From: Amorphophallus konjac
Lineage: Eukaryota; Streptophyta; Magnoliopsida; Alismatales; Araceae
Reading direction: 5' to 3'
DNA: 64,000 nucleotides
Assembly: GCA_022559845.1 (NCBI GenBank)
Contig: CM040125.1
Location: 286,302,200-286,366,199 of the forward strand
Shown here in pieces: positions 20,970 to 32,644 of this stretch. The notes beneath the pieces were generated by a model. The model saw only the letters and a program-made list of their open reading frames with translations, searched no databases and was not told where the DNA came from. The position numbers and the translations under genes were made by a program. The stretch's first letter is position 1. Every line of letters starts with the position of its first letter.

Positions 20970-22737
20970 TGTAATTTTTTTAGTTTTTGGAATAAAACAC
21001 AAGGTTTGGTTTGTTTGGTTTTCACCTTTACTTCTGTTGCCTGAATCCCTGCACACATCACTGAAACAAACAAATCAGAATTTCTGTTCTGACTTGGCCC
21101 CTTGCTCAATAAGCAAATGGTCACTGTGAGTGTCCTTGATAACTGGTCAAGGGGCCAAGCCTTTATTTTAACGAAGGCAAGGGAAAGAAGTGGTGATGAT
21201 AAATGTGACAGGCAAGCACACGAATGCAAGCGATATTAAAGTGAGATGCTGCACGCAAATATAATCATGTAAAATTGATTTGTTTTCTTTTTTTATATTT
21301 GGCATTTTTTATTTTATAAAAAAAAGATTTTTTTACTTGCAAATATGTACATTTTCTCTTTTCCATTTTTTGTTGTTTTATCATCTCAATTTTTTTTATT
21401 GCTAACGCCCGGCAAGCACCCAAATGGCACCTAACCTTCATGAGAACAGGGGTTTCTTACTAACCTCCCAGGTATCCTAAGTGCACATCTAAGTTGATTT
21501 GGGTCTCTAGACCCCTCGAATGATGATCCCGCCGGCTAAGACTTACCCTGATGACAATACCGTCATGCCATGCTTAGGCTCCCAGTCGCTTCCGACCACA
21601 GGGATTCACCCAAAAGGTGTTCGAGGTAAAAGATTTGCCCGACCCGGGTCTATTTCCTCACAACTCTAGATGGTATATGATGGAACACCCTGGAACCCTA
21701 ACGTCCAACCGCGCGGCGCTGACCCGGAATCAGATGCCCTCGCACCCATAGGTGACGCGCTTGCATTGGCCTAAGCCCGAGGTTAAGCAAGAAGACATCA
21801 AGGTGGTAAACAGGGGTCTTGACCAGCCAGAAACACAGAGACTCCTTCGCGGCGATAGCTTTTGCTTTTCAAAGTAGGCAACCAAATGTGTATATTAAAA
21901 TAAGGTTGCAGACCCTGGGCAGTTTTTCACCCTTCAGAAATTCCATCGAACCTTCATCTTTAGAGGGAGAAGGAAGAGCGTGGGGGATAAACCTCCTAAG
22001 AGGATCGGCAAAATCGTTAACCCGGCGAGCGAATAAGGGCCCACTAACTCTTTCCTTTCGGACAACTTCAGACCAAATCTCGAGCATTTACATTCCACGG
22101 CCCCCTTTGTGGATTCAGACTTTTGCTTTGAGGGGTTCCGTTTATCGTAACAGGCACGGTCACGACCAGGCTTTTCTCTTGATTTTGATTTTGTATTTCT
22201 TTTTGTGAGGGAGATATAGTCGTTTGACGTTTGTGGGCTCCCTTTTTGTATGCCTGCGGGGACACTGCCCTCTTCTCGTGCTCTGATCGATGCTCGAGGA
22301 AATGGATCCTACTCTTGCCTTTGGGGTTTGAGTTTCGGTTTCTCATGCTTAGCGTTTTAAGGGCGCCGACTGTCTCATTTGGTCGAAGAAAAAAGAATAA
22401 AGATTACAGCTTCCGAAGATCTTCTGGGTGGGGCCCCACCGTAGGTGATGCTACCGACTTTTTGAATAAAATACATAAGTGAGCACATGTTGGCTTCCTT
22501 CGAGCGAGCATAGGCCGACGTGGCCGGACAGGGATCTCCACGGTTCTGGCAAACCAAGACCCGGTGCCTACCAAGCCTTAATGGGCCCTATCCTAACATG
22601 AAGGTTAAATGCAGGGACTTAACTATATGGTGACTGCCGGGCATCGGTATTTTGAATTTTCCATATTTTTAGTGGTTTTCAATATTCCTTTGTTTTTGAT
22701 ATTTTTATCTTTTCATCACTTTTTTTTGTTTGTTGTG
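20970..22737. other. Spacer between pol and gene A
   Basis: It contains the A poly(A) region (about 20991), an AT-rich stretch (21250-21400) and about 1.3 kb with no recognisable domain in any frame. Two short segments near 21404-21450 recur inverted near 22598-22650 (GCCCGGCAAGCACC against GGTGACTGCCGGGC, and TAACCTTCATG against CATGAAGGTTA). Confidence 0.5.
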
Positions 22738-25700
22738 CTAAGGGTAGTATTTCTTAAGATAAAGCCCATTCCAAGGGTAGGATAACTCGGTCCCTTCGGC
22801 GTTGACTAGCTTGTAGGCGTTGCAAGGGTACACGGCTTGAATTACAAATGGTCCTTCCCAATTGGGTTGGAGCTTAGAACGCGGACCTCCAGGTTTGACA
22901 AAAATTCTTTTTACGACCATCTCACCAACTTTGAATTTTCTCTCAACGACTTTCTTTTGGTAAAAGCGAGCGAGTCTATTTTGATACACACGCGCGTGTT
23001 CGGCAGCGGCCAGCCGTTTCTCATCCAAGAGTTCCAACTGGGAGAGGAGTGAATTACGACGATCGTCGAGGGAAATTCCTCATCCAATTGTACCCTGAGA
23101 GAAGGGATCAGAGTCTCGTACGGGACTATCGCTTCCATACCATAAGTAAGGGTAAATGGAGTCTGCCCGATGGGGGTACGGATTGAAGTGCGATAGGCCC
23201 ATAGAGCTTCGATAAGCTTTTCTGGCCAGTCTGAAAACTTACTAGACTCGCAGGTTTTTTTGATGATTTTGAGCAATGTTTTATTGGTGGCCTCCGCTTG
23301 GCCGTTACCTTGTGGGTAATAAGGCGATGAATGATGTAATGCAATTGCGTACCTTTTGCAGAGGTCCTGTAGGTCCTGAGAAATGATCTGTGGCCCATTG
23401 TCGGTGACGATCGTGCTTGGGACGCCGAATCTGGCGAGGATGTTCTTTATGATGAACTTGCAGACTGTTGACGCCTTGATTTCTGCGTAAGCTTCAGCTT
23501 CGGCCCATTTGGTGAAGTATTCCATCGTAGTAAGGATGAAAGATTTCTGCTTGGTGAGGGAATTGGGATCACCTAGGGGACCAATGATGTCGAATGCCCA
23601 CATGGAGAAAGGCCACGGGGAGGATATTGGGTGAAGTGAGGAAGATGGTGAATGGATTTTATCGACGTGAAGTTGACACTTGACACACCTACGGACATAG
23701 ACAGCACAATCCTCTTCCACAGTGGGCCAGTAAAAACCTTACCGAATGATCTTTTTGGCGAGCATCTGACTATTCACGTGGCCACCGCACACACCCGAGT
23801 GCGTCTCTTCTACACATTTCCAAACCTCATCGTCACCAAGACATCTTAACAGAATACTGGTAAGGCTCCTCCTATAGAGTAGACCTCTAACCAAAGTATA
23901 TTTCTGAGCCACCCTTCTTATGGCTTTCTTGTCCTCTGTGGTGGCCCCTTCAGGATAAGACTGATCTTGGCAGTATTTGACAATTTCATAGAACCATGGT
24001 TTCTCTTCATCAGCCAGTTCTTCTTCGGCCTCTGCCAACATGATTTCCCTCTTCTCAAGGATATCTTCCTGCAGGATCTTCCTTGCTATCCTGTCTTTGA
24101 TATTTACGTAGGAAGCATCATCGATTGCAGGGGCGTGAAGTTTGTAGATGGAAATGGACTTAAACCATCTTCCTAGAGGGAACCTTATGGATGATGCCAA
24201 CGAGGCGAGGGCATCGGCGAGAATATTCTGATGACGAGGGACATGAACAAAGATCAGTTTGGTGAACAGTTTGGCAAAGGCAGCAGTGAGTTCTTGGTAT
24301 GGCTTGAGTTTGGGATCGCGAGTGCGATATTTAGTGAGCACCTGGAGAAGGATGAGTTGACTATCACCTACGACTCGTAACTCAGTGATACAAAAAGAAT
24401 GGACGAGTTCTAGGCCAGCTAGAAGGGCTTCATATTCGGCTATATTATTGGTGACTGGGAATTTGAGCTGGTATGCCAATGGGAATGTGAGGCCTTCAGG
24501 CGACAGGAGGGCGATGCCGATTCCTCTCCCTTGAGAATTCAGAGTTCCATCAAAATATAGCGTCCACATTGGCTCATCTGATTGGTTGATGGACATTAGT
24601 TCCTCATCTGGAAACTCTGATTGGACAGGATCGAACTTGGGAAGAGGATGGTGAGCGAGATGCTCGGCTATGGCATAGCCTTTAATCACCTTTTGCTGGA
24701 TGTAGGTGATGTCGAACTGAGAGAGAAAACTTTGCCAGCGTGCTAGCCTATCCGTAAGGACGGATTTCTCCAGAAGGAATTTGATAGGATTCATTCGAGC
24801 AATCAAGTGGATCTCGTGAGCCAAGAAGTAGTGCTTCAATTTCTGCACCACCCAAACGAGGGCAGCACAGGTTTTCTCCATACCGGTGTACTTCTGCTCA
24901 CAGGGATTGAGAAGTTTGGACAAGTAATAGGTTGCCCGTTCCTTGCCTCCTTCATCAGCTTGTGCGAGGACGGCTCCCACGGAGTCATCCAAGACTGAGA
25001 CGTAAAGGATCAACGGTTTTTCCGGTTTGGGTGGAATGAGAACGGGTGGACTAGCCAGATATTCCTTTAACCCTTCAAAAGCTTTCTGACATTTAGAATT
25101 CCAGTGGAATTCTACTCCTGGCTTGGTCAACTCGTAGAGAGGTCTACACCTTTGTGAATGTTGAGACACAAACCGACGAATAAACTGTAGCCTCCCGATT
25201 AAACCTCGGACTTCCCTCAAATTCTTGGGAGGCGGCATATCCCTGATAGCCTTGGCTTTGTCGGGATCTATCTCGATCCCTCTTTTACTCACGATGAACC
25301 CCAGTAATTTACCTGACGACACACCAAACACACACTTCTTCGGGTTCATTTTCAATTGGAACTCTCTTGACCTTTGCAAGACCTTAGCCAAAACTTCTGG
25401 ATGTTCCATCCTGGTCCTTGATTTCACCAATAAGTCATCCACATACATTTCCAGATATATGTGCATCATGTCATGAAATATGGCCATCATCGCTCTTTGG
25501 TAAGTAGCTCCAGCATTCTTTAATCCGAACGGCATGACCACGTAACAATATGTTCCCCAAGGGGTAATGAATGACGTCTTTTCCTGATCCTCTTCTGCCA
25601 AACGAATTTGATTGTATCCTGAAAATCCATCCATGAAAGAGAGGGTTTCGTAGCCTGCTGTGTTATCAATCAGCACATCAATGTGAGGTAATGGAAAATC

Positions 25701-27368
25701 ATCCTTTGGACACGCGCGGTTAAGGTCCCAGAAGTCGATGCAAATCCTGACTTTCCCATCTTTTTTCATGACCGGGACAATGTTCGCCACCCATTGAGGA
25801 TAAAGAACGACTCTAATGAACCTGGCTTTGTGGAGCTTATCGACCTCTTCCTTCATTTTCAAAGCCATCTGAGGGTGGAAACACCTTAACCTTTGTTTTA
25901 CCGAGATGGACCCTGGTTTTAGGGTTAAACGGTGTTCGACCAAGGTTGAATCCAGACCCGGCATATCCTCGTAGCTCCATGCAAACGTGTCCTTATATTC
26001 CTTGAGAACCTCAATTAATGCCTCTTCTTCAGAGGGTGGTAGGTTGTCACTTATGAGGATGATCCTAGGGTCTTCCTCAGTTCCCAAGTTGACTTCTTTG
26101 GTGGATTCTTCTACGGCGGTTGACAGCTCGTCGAATCTCCTCATTCCACTAGCGTATGCGCCCGCCGCATCCTCATATTCTTCACCCTCCTCTTCAGTGG
26201 GGCATTCTTCATCCGTGATCTCGTAGACTCCATACCCTTCATCAAATGCACAGTCGCCCTCGCATTCTATTTCGGGTAGCTGGATGGGATTTTCTAACAA
26301 CTGGGGGATGGCAAGAAGGGCCTGACACCTGGCGGCCAAATTTAGAAGGAATCGACGAGGGATCTGCCTACCCTTGGATTTTTTTCTAGGTACTACCCTT
26401 GGCCTATCATTCCTAGATTGACTGACAATATTTACAGAAGAAGAGGAAGACGAAGAGGATGGTGTAGAATGTACAGGAGAAGACCCCTCAAAGGAGGGAT
26501 AGAAAAGGTCACTCATCGGACCTTGGACGGGTGGTCCGCAAGGCGGTACGCACCCGTGGGAGATGTAGGAGGTTTCCTCAATGAAGATGTGTTGTTGGGG
26601 AGTTTGAAAATTGACGTTTTTTTTTTCATTTTCATTTTTAATGACAAAGCAGTGAAAAGAGATTGGAGGAGAGAGAAAAGGGGTTATGGCTAGAGGATTG
26701 TGAGGCTCATAGAGCAGATCATGGTTGAAGACCTGGCGCAGGTTGAAAAGCCCGCGCAGGTATGTAAGCAAAGAAGGGGACCTGGGAAGATCATCAGACA
26801 ATTGTCTGGCCCAGGAAGAAGATATCAGCAAAGGCTGAGACGAGTGGATGGAGAAGATGGCGGCTAATGAGCCGTCGACGGCAATGTTGAGGACGGATGA
26901 AGATCCGTCGATGACAGGGTCCTTCTGGCGAGGACGAGGATAGTTTGGAATCTTGGCAAGCGTGGTAATATTCTCTGGTATTTCGGAGATCAATGGTGGT
27001 CCTTCAAGCTGCGGAGACGAGAACATCCTTTCCAGTGCAACGGAAATGTCCCGTATGCCGAACCATTTGTCCCACTCGCATTCCAGATCTTTGATCTTGC
27101 CTCTTTTGGTGATCCTCGGACATTTTTCAGCCAAATATACAGCATGTGATCCCCCATATGCTTCTCGTGGGTGATCTCCCATCTGAACAACGGGCCCTCT
27201 GTTGAAGTGGTTTGATAGAGTCCACGTGAGGGGCTTCCAATCTGCCTTGAACGGTCCTTTGAAGCCTAGGCCAAACCTACGGTTCGGCCTAATTTCCTTT
27301 GGCGGTTTGAGCATACCCTGTAACTGTGTGCCCAGACCTTTTCCTTGTTGATAGCCGATGTTCCTCAT
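22738..27368 (-). pseudogene. pol: Tat pol: G-patch, RT, RNase H, archaeal-type RNase H, integrase
   Basis: The ATG at 27368 overlaps the gag stop (ATGA). A G-patch is at residues 1-45 (GYQQGKGLGTQLQGM, RFGLGFKGP). RT is at about 490-750 with YVDDLLVKS at about 640. The first RNase H at about 785-910 has lost its usual metal ligands. The second, archaeal-type RNase H at about 935-1056 keeps D in YFDGTLN, E in EYEALLAGLE and D in VVGDSQL. Integrase follows with its zinc finger (H-H, CVKC), TDNGPQI and GNGQAEATNKTL for DDE, and a C-terminal WEGPF domain. Lesions are a TAA at 23739-23741 within the integrase zinc finger and a 1-bp frame change near 23085. Dual RNase H marks the Tat clade. The copy cannot make full integrase. 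Confidence 0.93.
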
Positions 27369-30300
27369 AATGTTGTGGTTGCCCTGACCGGCTCCTTTGG
27401 TGCTAGTGGAACATGAGATGGATCACGTACGTCCAGCAGTGACAATATGGGCCGATGAGACGGCCAAACAGAAGGCAGAGAGGTGTTGATAGCATCCACT
27501 ATGTGAAGGACAGGTGTACTGACCAATTTAATAATTCTCCCATTGTAAGGAAACTTCAGGCACTGATGGTTGGTGGAAGGCACAGCGTCCATGGCTTCGA
27601 TGTAAGGGCGACCCAGTATAGCCTTGAATGTGGGGTCCATGTCGAGGACATGGAATTCTGTGGGAATTGACATGGGGCCTAGTTCTGCCTTCAGAATAAT
27701 CATCCCCTGCGGCGGCCTTTTGCTATTGTCATAAGCCGTGACCGTGATCAAGGAAGGTCTTATTTGTTCCTCGTTGACCCCACACAACTGAAGAGTGCTC
27801 ATGGAGATCACATTTATGGATGCACCCGTGTCCACAAGACACGGGTTTATGGATACCCCATTAATTTTTATTGAAATGCACAATGTATATTTCTGAGCTT
27901 CCTTGGGAGCGAGCTCGTAGTTGTGAAACATGATGGCTGGTTGTGTGTCTGTTGGGGTCAGGACGGTCGAAATCTTCTCCACGGGGAGGTCTTCATTAAC
28001 CATGACCTTTTGAAGATATTCCATCAAGGCCGCCTGGTGGGATGTGGATCTTTGAAGTAGCTCTAGGATGGAGATCCGGGCAGGTGTCTTGTCCAAGTGT
28101 TTCAATAGATCATACTGTGTTCCAGGGATAGCTCTTTCTGGTTGTTCTGCATCATCCTTCTCTGGCTGAGATTGCTCGGGATTCTGACTGTTGTGGGGGA
28201 AAACCCTGTGGAAAATCCTTCCACTCCGGAGCACCATTGCCTGCGGCTTTTGTACCTCTGTGGGGGTAGCAGTGGGTTTTAACAGGGGTTTGAGGGGTAG
28301 TAGTGGAGGAATGGTTGATGAAGCAGGGGTGATGACGGGAGTAGGGATTCTGATGAGGGGTTTGTTAGGTGGCGGCATGGTGGAGGTAGAGGGGATATTG
28401 CGCGGATTATGAAGGATAAGGGGTCTAGAAGGTGGCAGTGGAGACGAAGTAGGAGTGGGTAGGGCTTGAAGTGGGCAATGATTTTGAGGTGGGTGATGGT
28501 TAATGAGTGGTTTTGAAGGCATTAGTGGTGATACGGTGGAGAAAGACGGGGTTATGTATGGTTGACGGATGATAAGGGGTTTAGAAGGCGTAGGGGTAAA
28601 TGTGGTAGAGGTGGATGGTAAAGTGGGGGAGTGAGAGAAGATGAGAGGGTGTGAAGGCGTAGTGGAGAGTGTCGGTTGATAGGAGGTCGGGGTGCGGATG
28701 AGAGGGCGTAATGGTAGTGGGAATGGTGATGGTGATACTGACGCGGGTTGATGAGAGAGAGGTGCTACCCGGGAAAGGTGAGGGGGTTGCATGACGATAG
28801 GGTTGGAGGTAGAAAGAATGGAGGTACTTTCCTGATGCCACACCTGCTCTCTCCCAACTTCTGGGAAGGAGGAGATGGGGTTAACCTGATGATTGGGCTG
28901 TTGGTGCTCCGGTAATGGATTCTGGATTATGCCCATGTCGGGCTGTTGTTGTGGGGCCTGCTGAGCCTGCTGTTGTTGTTGTGGTTGCTGTTGCTGTTGC
29001 TGTTGTAACTGCTGCTGTGGCCTATGAGGGGGTCTCCTAGCCTTGAGAGCCGCGACGTATCGTCTCATCTCATCCCAATCTATTTGATGTTCATCATTCA
29101 TATCATGGATGTAATCTTTGAAATGGAAGCAATAATCTACTGTGTGTCCCGGCTGCCTGTGGTAGACGCAGTATTTGGAGGTATCAACATTGGGGGGCCA
29201 CGCGGGCCTTTCTCTGGGTAGGGCGAGTTGGTTTGATGTCATGAGGGCATTAAAAATGTCTGCTAAGGTTTCCGGCAATGGTGGATAGTAGGCTCTCTTG
29301 GGACCGAGCGGCCTCCTTTGTTGCTGTTGGGGACCATAGTTCCCCGAGGGTGGAACTTGGTTGTACTGAAGTGGTGGTTGTTGTTGCTGAGGTTGTGGTT
29401 GTTGTTGCTGGGGTTGGCGTAATGGAGGCATATTATCCTGGGATGGATTATTTTGGGGTGGAGGATGAAGAGGGAAAGGACCTGGTTGAAGGGGAAGTCG
29501 GGGCATTTGTGGAGGCCTTGGGTTGACTGCATAGTTGGCATTGTTGACCGCACTGACTTGCTCATTTGTCACGACCCCTTCTGTGGCTCCGCCCGGGACA
29601 CCAGCGCCTGTCTTTCTGACCACTTTGGGCTTCGGCGACTCAAACATGTTCATGATGGGGGAGTCTTTTAGCTGGGTTTGGATGTACCGGGCCCTTTCAT
29701 AGAGTTCCTCCATTGTAGTAAGTTTATTCATGGCCAGGACATGTCTGAACTGTGGGGTTGCATTAGACACAATCATCTTCACTTGTTCGGGCTCGGAGAG
29801 GGTATCCCTTATTCTTTCCGCTAGAGACCTCCATCTATCAGCATATCGGACAAAATCCTCGTCGGGTTTCATCTTTTCGGCCACTAGGTCGGTAATGGAG
29901 AGTGAGGGACCGACCCTATCCCTATATTTCTGCAAGAACCTTCTCTGGTCTATTTCAAAATTCTCAGCCTCGCGGGGCTCCAGAGAATAGAACCACTCAA
30001 GCACAGGACCATCCAATGATCTCCGAAAGAGGTATGCCAGGGACCTCTGATCGTTTTGCCAATAGGAGGATTCATACATGAAATCCTTGAGGTGAATGAA
30101 GGGGTTACCGGTACCATTGTATCTGCGGTACGTGGGCATTTCGGAGGGAGGAAGATGAATGACGGGAAGGATTGGCAAAGCAACCTCCGGGGTGGCTTTC
30201 ACGTCCACCATCCTTCTCAGATTTTGAAACTGCTCGTCCATGCGATTGAACCTATTGAGGAGCGATTGGGCGAGCTCCTCTGGAGGTGAAGGTGGTACTT

Positions 30301-30841
30301 GCCACTGGGGGAGAAACTGTCTCCCGGAGACTTGAGGGGGGAACCCCGAATGAGAGGGAGCTGTCGGACCGCCGACAGTTGGCCCTGGCTGGAGCGGTGT
30401 GTGGGGAACAATGGGAGTTTGAGATTGTGACGGGAACTGGAATGAGGGTGGTTGTTGGCTCGCTTGTCCTTGAAGCGAGGGAGACTGGATGGCTTGCGCC
30501 AATGAGGGAGATGGAATGGCCTGCACGGACTCTTGGAGAGGTGCGATGACCGGAGTTGATTCCTGGGGCGTGGGGGAAACAGATTTCCCCTTTAGAATGG
30601 CCTGGAAGGCCCGGAGCTGTTCAGAGGTAAGCTCCGTGTTGGCGAGGACGCCCAGTAAAGAAGAGATATCCTGTGGTGGGGACGTGTCCCCGGTAATAAC
30701 CTGCACCTCATGCGAGGGGTCATGAGAAGGACCCGAGTCCATAGTATAGACTCGCGGGTCGGCTGACAAACCACGGCTAGGGTGGTTCTCCTCAAAAGAC
30801 TCTTGAGACATGCTCACAGTTTTCCCAGAACGTAAAAACAT
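27365..30841 (-). CDS. gag: Tat gag with C-terminal aspartic protease, 1158 aa
   Basis: One open frame without lesions. A P/S/Q-rich N-terminus (1-220) is followed by the capsid-like Retrotrans_gag domain at about 229-390 (YNGTGNPFIHLKDFM, LEWFYSL). A CHHC knuckle sits at about 557-575 (CVYHRQPGHTVDYC), the Tat form of the zinc knuckle. Poly-Q stretches follow, then a degenerate repeat with the motif (S/N)(K/R)PLI at about 707-857. The protease at about 990-1110 has the active site LVDTGASINVIS and the later ILGRPYI. Protease is thus in the gag frame, not the pol frame. The first ATG is used here; a second in-frame ATG lies 10 codons on. A leader of about 570 nt separates it from the primer binding site. 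Confidence 0.92.
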   Translation of the reverse strand: MFLRSGKTVSMSQESFEENHPSRGLSADPRVYTMDSGPSHDPSHEVQVITGDTSPPQDISSLLGVLANTELTSEQLRAFQAILKGKSVSPTPQESTPVIAPLQESVQAIPSPSLAQAIQSPSLQGQASQQPPSFQFPSQSQTPIVPHTPLQPGPTVGGPTAPSHSGFPPQVSGRQFLPQWQVPPSPPEELAQSLLNRFNRMDEQFQNLRRMVDVKATPEVALPILPVIHLPPSEMPTYRRYNGTGNPFIHLKDFMYESSYWQNDQRSLAYLFRRSLDGPVLEWFYSLEPREAENFEIDQRRFLQKYRDRVGPSLSITDLVAEKMKPDEDFVRYADRWRSLAERIRDTLSEPEQVKMIVSNATPQFRHVLAMNKLTTMEELYERARYIQTQLKDSPIMNMFESPKPKVVRKTGAGVPGGATEGVVTNEQVSAVNNANYAVNPRPPQMPRLPLQPGPFPLHPPPQNNPSQDNMPPLRQPQQQQPQPQQQQPPLQYNQVPPSGNYGPQQQQRRPLGPKRAYYPPLPETLADIFNALMTSNQLALPRERPAWPPNVDTSKYCVYHRQPGHTVDYCFHFKDYIHDMNDEHQIDWDEMRRYVAALKARRPPHRPQQQLQQQQQQQPQQQQQAQQAPQQQPDMGIIQNPLPEHQQPNHQVNPISSFPEVGREQVWHQESTSILSTSNPIVMQPPHLSRVAPLSHQPASVSPSPFPLPLRPLIRTPTSYQPTLSTTPSHPLIFSHSPTLPSTSTTFTPTPSKPLIIRQPYITPSFSTVSPLMPSKPLINHHPPQNHCPLQALPTPTSSPLPPSRPLILHNPRNIPSTSTMPPPNKPLIRIPTPVITPASSTIPPLLPLKPLLKPTATPTEVQKPQAMVLRSGRIFHRVFPHNSQNPEQSQPEKDDAEQPERAIPGTQYDLLKHLDKTPARISILELLQRSTSHQAALMEYLQKVMVNEDLPVEKISTVLTPTDTQPAIMFHNYELAPKEAQKYTLCISIKINGVSINPCLVDTGASINVISMSTLQLCGVNEEQIRPSLITVTAYDNSKRPPQGMIILKAELGPMSIPTEFHVLDMDPTFKAILGRPYIEAMDAVPSTNHQCLKFPYNGRIIKLVSTPVLHIVDAINTSLPSVWPSHRPILSLLDVRDPSHVPLAPKEPVRATTTL

Positions 30842-31410
30842 ACACTAGCAAGTAGGTAGCAGAGATTATCAAACAAGTGGATGCCTTTACGCCCTTTTTT
30901 GTGTTTTGATTTTGATGATTTTTTGTATTTTTAGCGAGATCCGAAGTTCACACAAAATGGGGACCCTAGTTTGTTTTTGTTTCACCGCCGTGTCAGCTAG
31001 GGTCTCTCGTCTCACCACGAATGAAATGACTAACTTCGGGGAACTTCAATGGTACAACCGGCCCAGTGAACGAAGAGGAGATTCTTCGATGTCGGGGACT
31101 TACGGAGGTCCCAGTGTAGGAGATTCTAGTCCGTTGAGAGGAATTCCCAAACGGAGAGTCCTTCCTTCATCGGAAAAGGGTGATCCTCAAAAAAATGAAA
31201 AAAGGATAGAAAAGAGGGATGGATGCATGCAATGAAATGCTGACAGAGATATGGAGTGGGAAAACAACAGAAATAATAGACATATAATAAACAAAGAACC
31301 AATCAAAACTGACGGTGCTGCCGTGAGCACAACGGGGGCGCGCGCAGGCGCGAAGGTGGAGAGGCACGGGTGGTGCCGAACTTGCAAGGGTAGCCGAAAG
31401 GAAGCAGTAG
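30842..31410 (-). other. 5' leader of the Tat element
   Basis: Region between the primer binding site and the gag ATG, 569 bp, without a credible gene. Packaging and dimerisation signals would be expected here but cannot be read directly. Confidence 0.6.
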
Positions 31411-31430
31411 AAGTCCCACCATGATCGCCA
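31411..31430 (-). other. Primer binding site, tRNA-Arg type
   Basis: The minus strand reads TGGCGATCATGGTGGGACTT, three bases after the 5' LTR end. Its complement ends in CCA and has the T-arm-like AGTCCCACC of a tRNA 3' end. It resembles plant arginine tRNAs, as used by several Tat elements. The isoacceptor is not determined. Confidence 0.7.
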
Positions 31431-31614
31431 ATCTGTGAGCGACGTCACGCGGTTCGGGAAAGAGCGGAGAAGACGCGGAGCGCGCGGGCTCCTCTTTTTT
31501 TTGGTGTTTATTTGCTGCAACACAGAAATAAGAGAAGAGAGAGAAGGGGCCACCACGGGAGATTGCTCCGGCGGGGCGAGCGGGACAAGTGTGATATAGC
31601 AAGATATGGGGGTT

Positions 31615-31992
31615 AAACGGCCATAGCGAGAAGTGACTCGCCGCGGCCTCGGGGGGACGGGAATGGTGCAGAAATTAAATAACAAGAATTGAAACGGCCA
31701 TTGGGGAAGTGACTCGCCGCGGCCTCGAGAATATGAGCAGATAATAAGATGACAGAATATAAAGAGAATACAAAGAGCGGGAATTTAAACGGCCATTGGG
31801 GAAGTGACTCGCCGCGGCCTCGAGAACATAAATAGATAAGAATATAACGTATAAGAACGTGAATTTAAACGGCCATTGGGGAAGTGACTCGCCGCGGCCT
31901 CGAGAATATGAGCAGAATATAACAGAATATAAAGAGAATATAATAACGGAAATTTAAACGGCCATTGGGGAAGTGACTCGCCGCGGCCTCAA
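31615..31992 (-). repeat. Five spaced direct repeats in R-U5 (5' LTR)
   Basis: Same units as at 8554-8935, with a few substitutions. If transcription starts just past the TATA box, these copies lie in the leader of the genomic RNA. Confidence 0.85.
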
Positions 31993-32621
31993 AAACAAGA
32001 TGTGATCGCCAGGGGCCGAAAGACCCCAAATAAAGAAAGTGATCGCGCCTACCTCAAGAGCTGGAGATGGCGGGTTGCTTCTTCCTCTCCCTCCGGCCGG
32101 CCGACGGAGAGGGCTTTCCTCGGCTACCCTTGCAAAACAACGACAAACAAATGACAAGTGGATTAGAAAGATGGAGGTGTAGTATTCAAATCCTTGCGAT
32201 AAAAATAATGAAATGATGGCAAGACACACACCTGGTTGGTGTTATCTTTTAAACCCCTCTCGGACTCGAGTAGGAGGAAAATGAGATGATGGATGTAAGA
32301 AGTGTATAAGAAAAGGCGCCCTTATAAAGGGGGGGTAGGGGATGCAAGATGATGAATGCAAAAGAACTACGAAGAAAAGGAAAGAATTGGCTTATTGGAT
32401 GTGCCGATGGTGAAATCCGACGGAGCTCCGGCAGCGTGGGGACGACGTGGAAGCGCGGTGGATGAAGACGACCTTCCTCTCGTGAGCGTGAGCACCCGAG
32501 AAGCCGGCAGAACCTCCACCTACAAAAGAACCCACGGGTTAGAAAATGACTCCGTAGCCTCTGGACTCCAGCAGCCTATCGGATCACTTCCAAGCTCCCT
32601 CAGAACTGAGGGGGTGGGCCT

Positions 32622-32631
32622 CTATTTATAG
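32622..32631 (-). promoter_or_regulatory. TATA box of the 5' LTR promoter
   Basis: CTATAAATAG on the minus strand, upstream of the gag-pol leader. It is the likely core promoter of the genomic RNA. Confidence 0.65.
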
Positions 32632-32644
32632 AGCTACGGAGGGT

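Noticed and set aside
21404..22650. A DNA transposon with terminal inverted repeats
   Set aside because: The inverted segments are short and imperfect, no target duplication is visible and no transposase is encoded; it is kept only as a weak observation.
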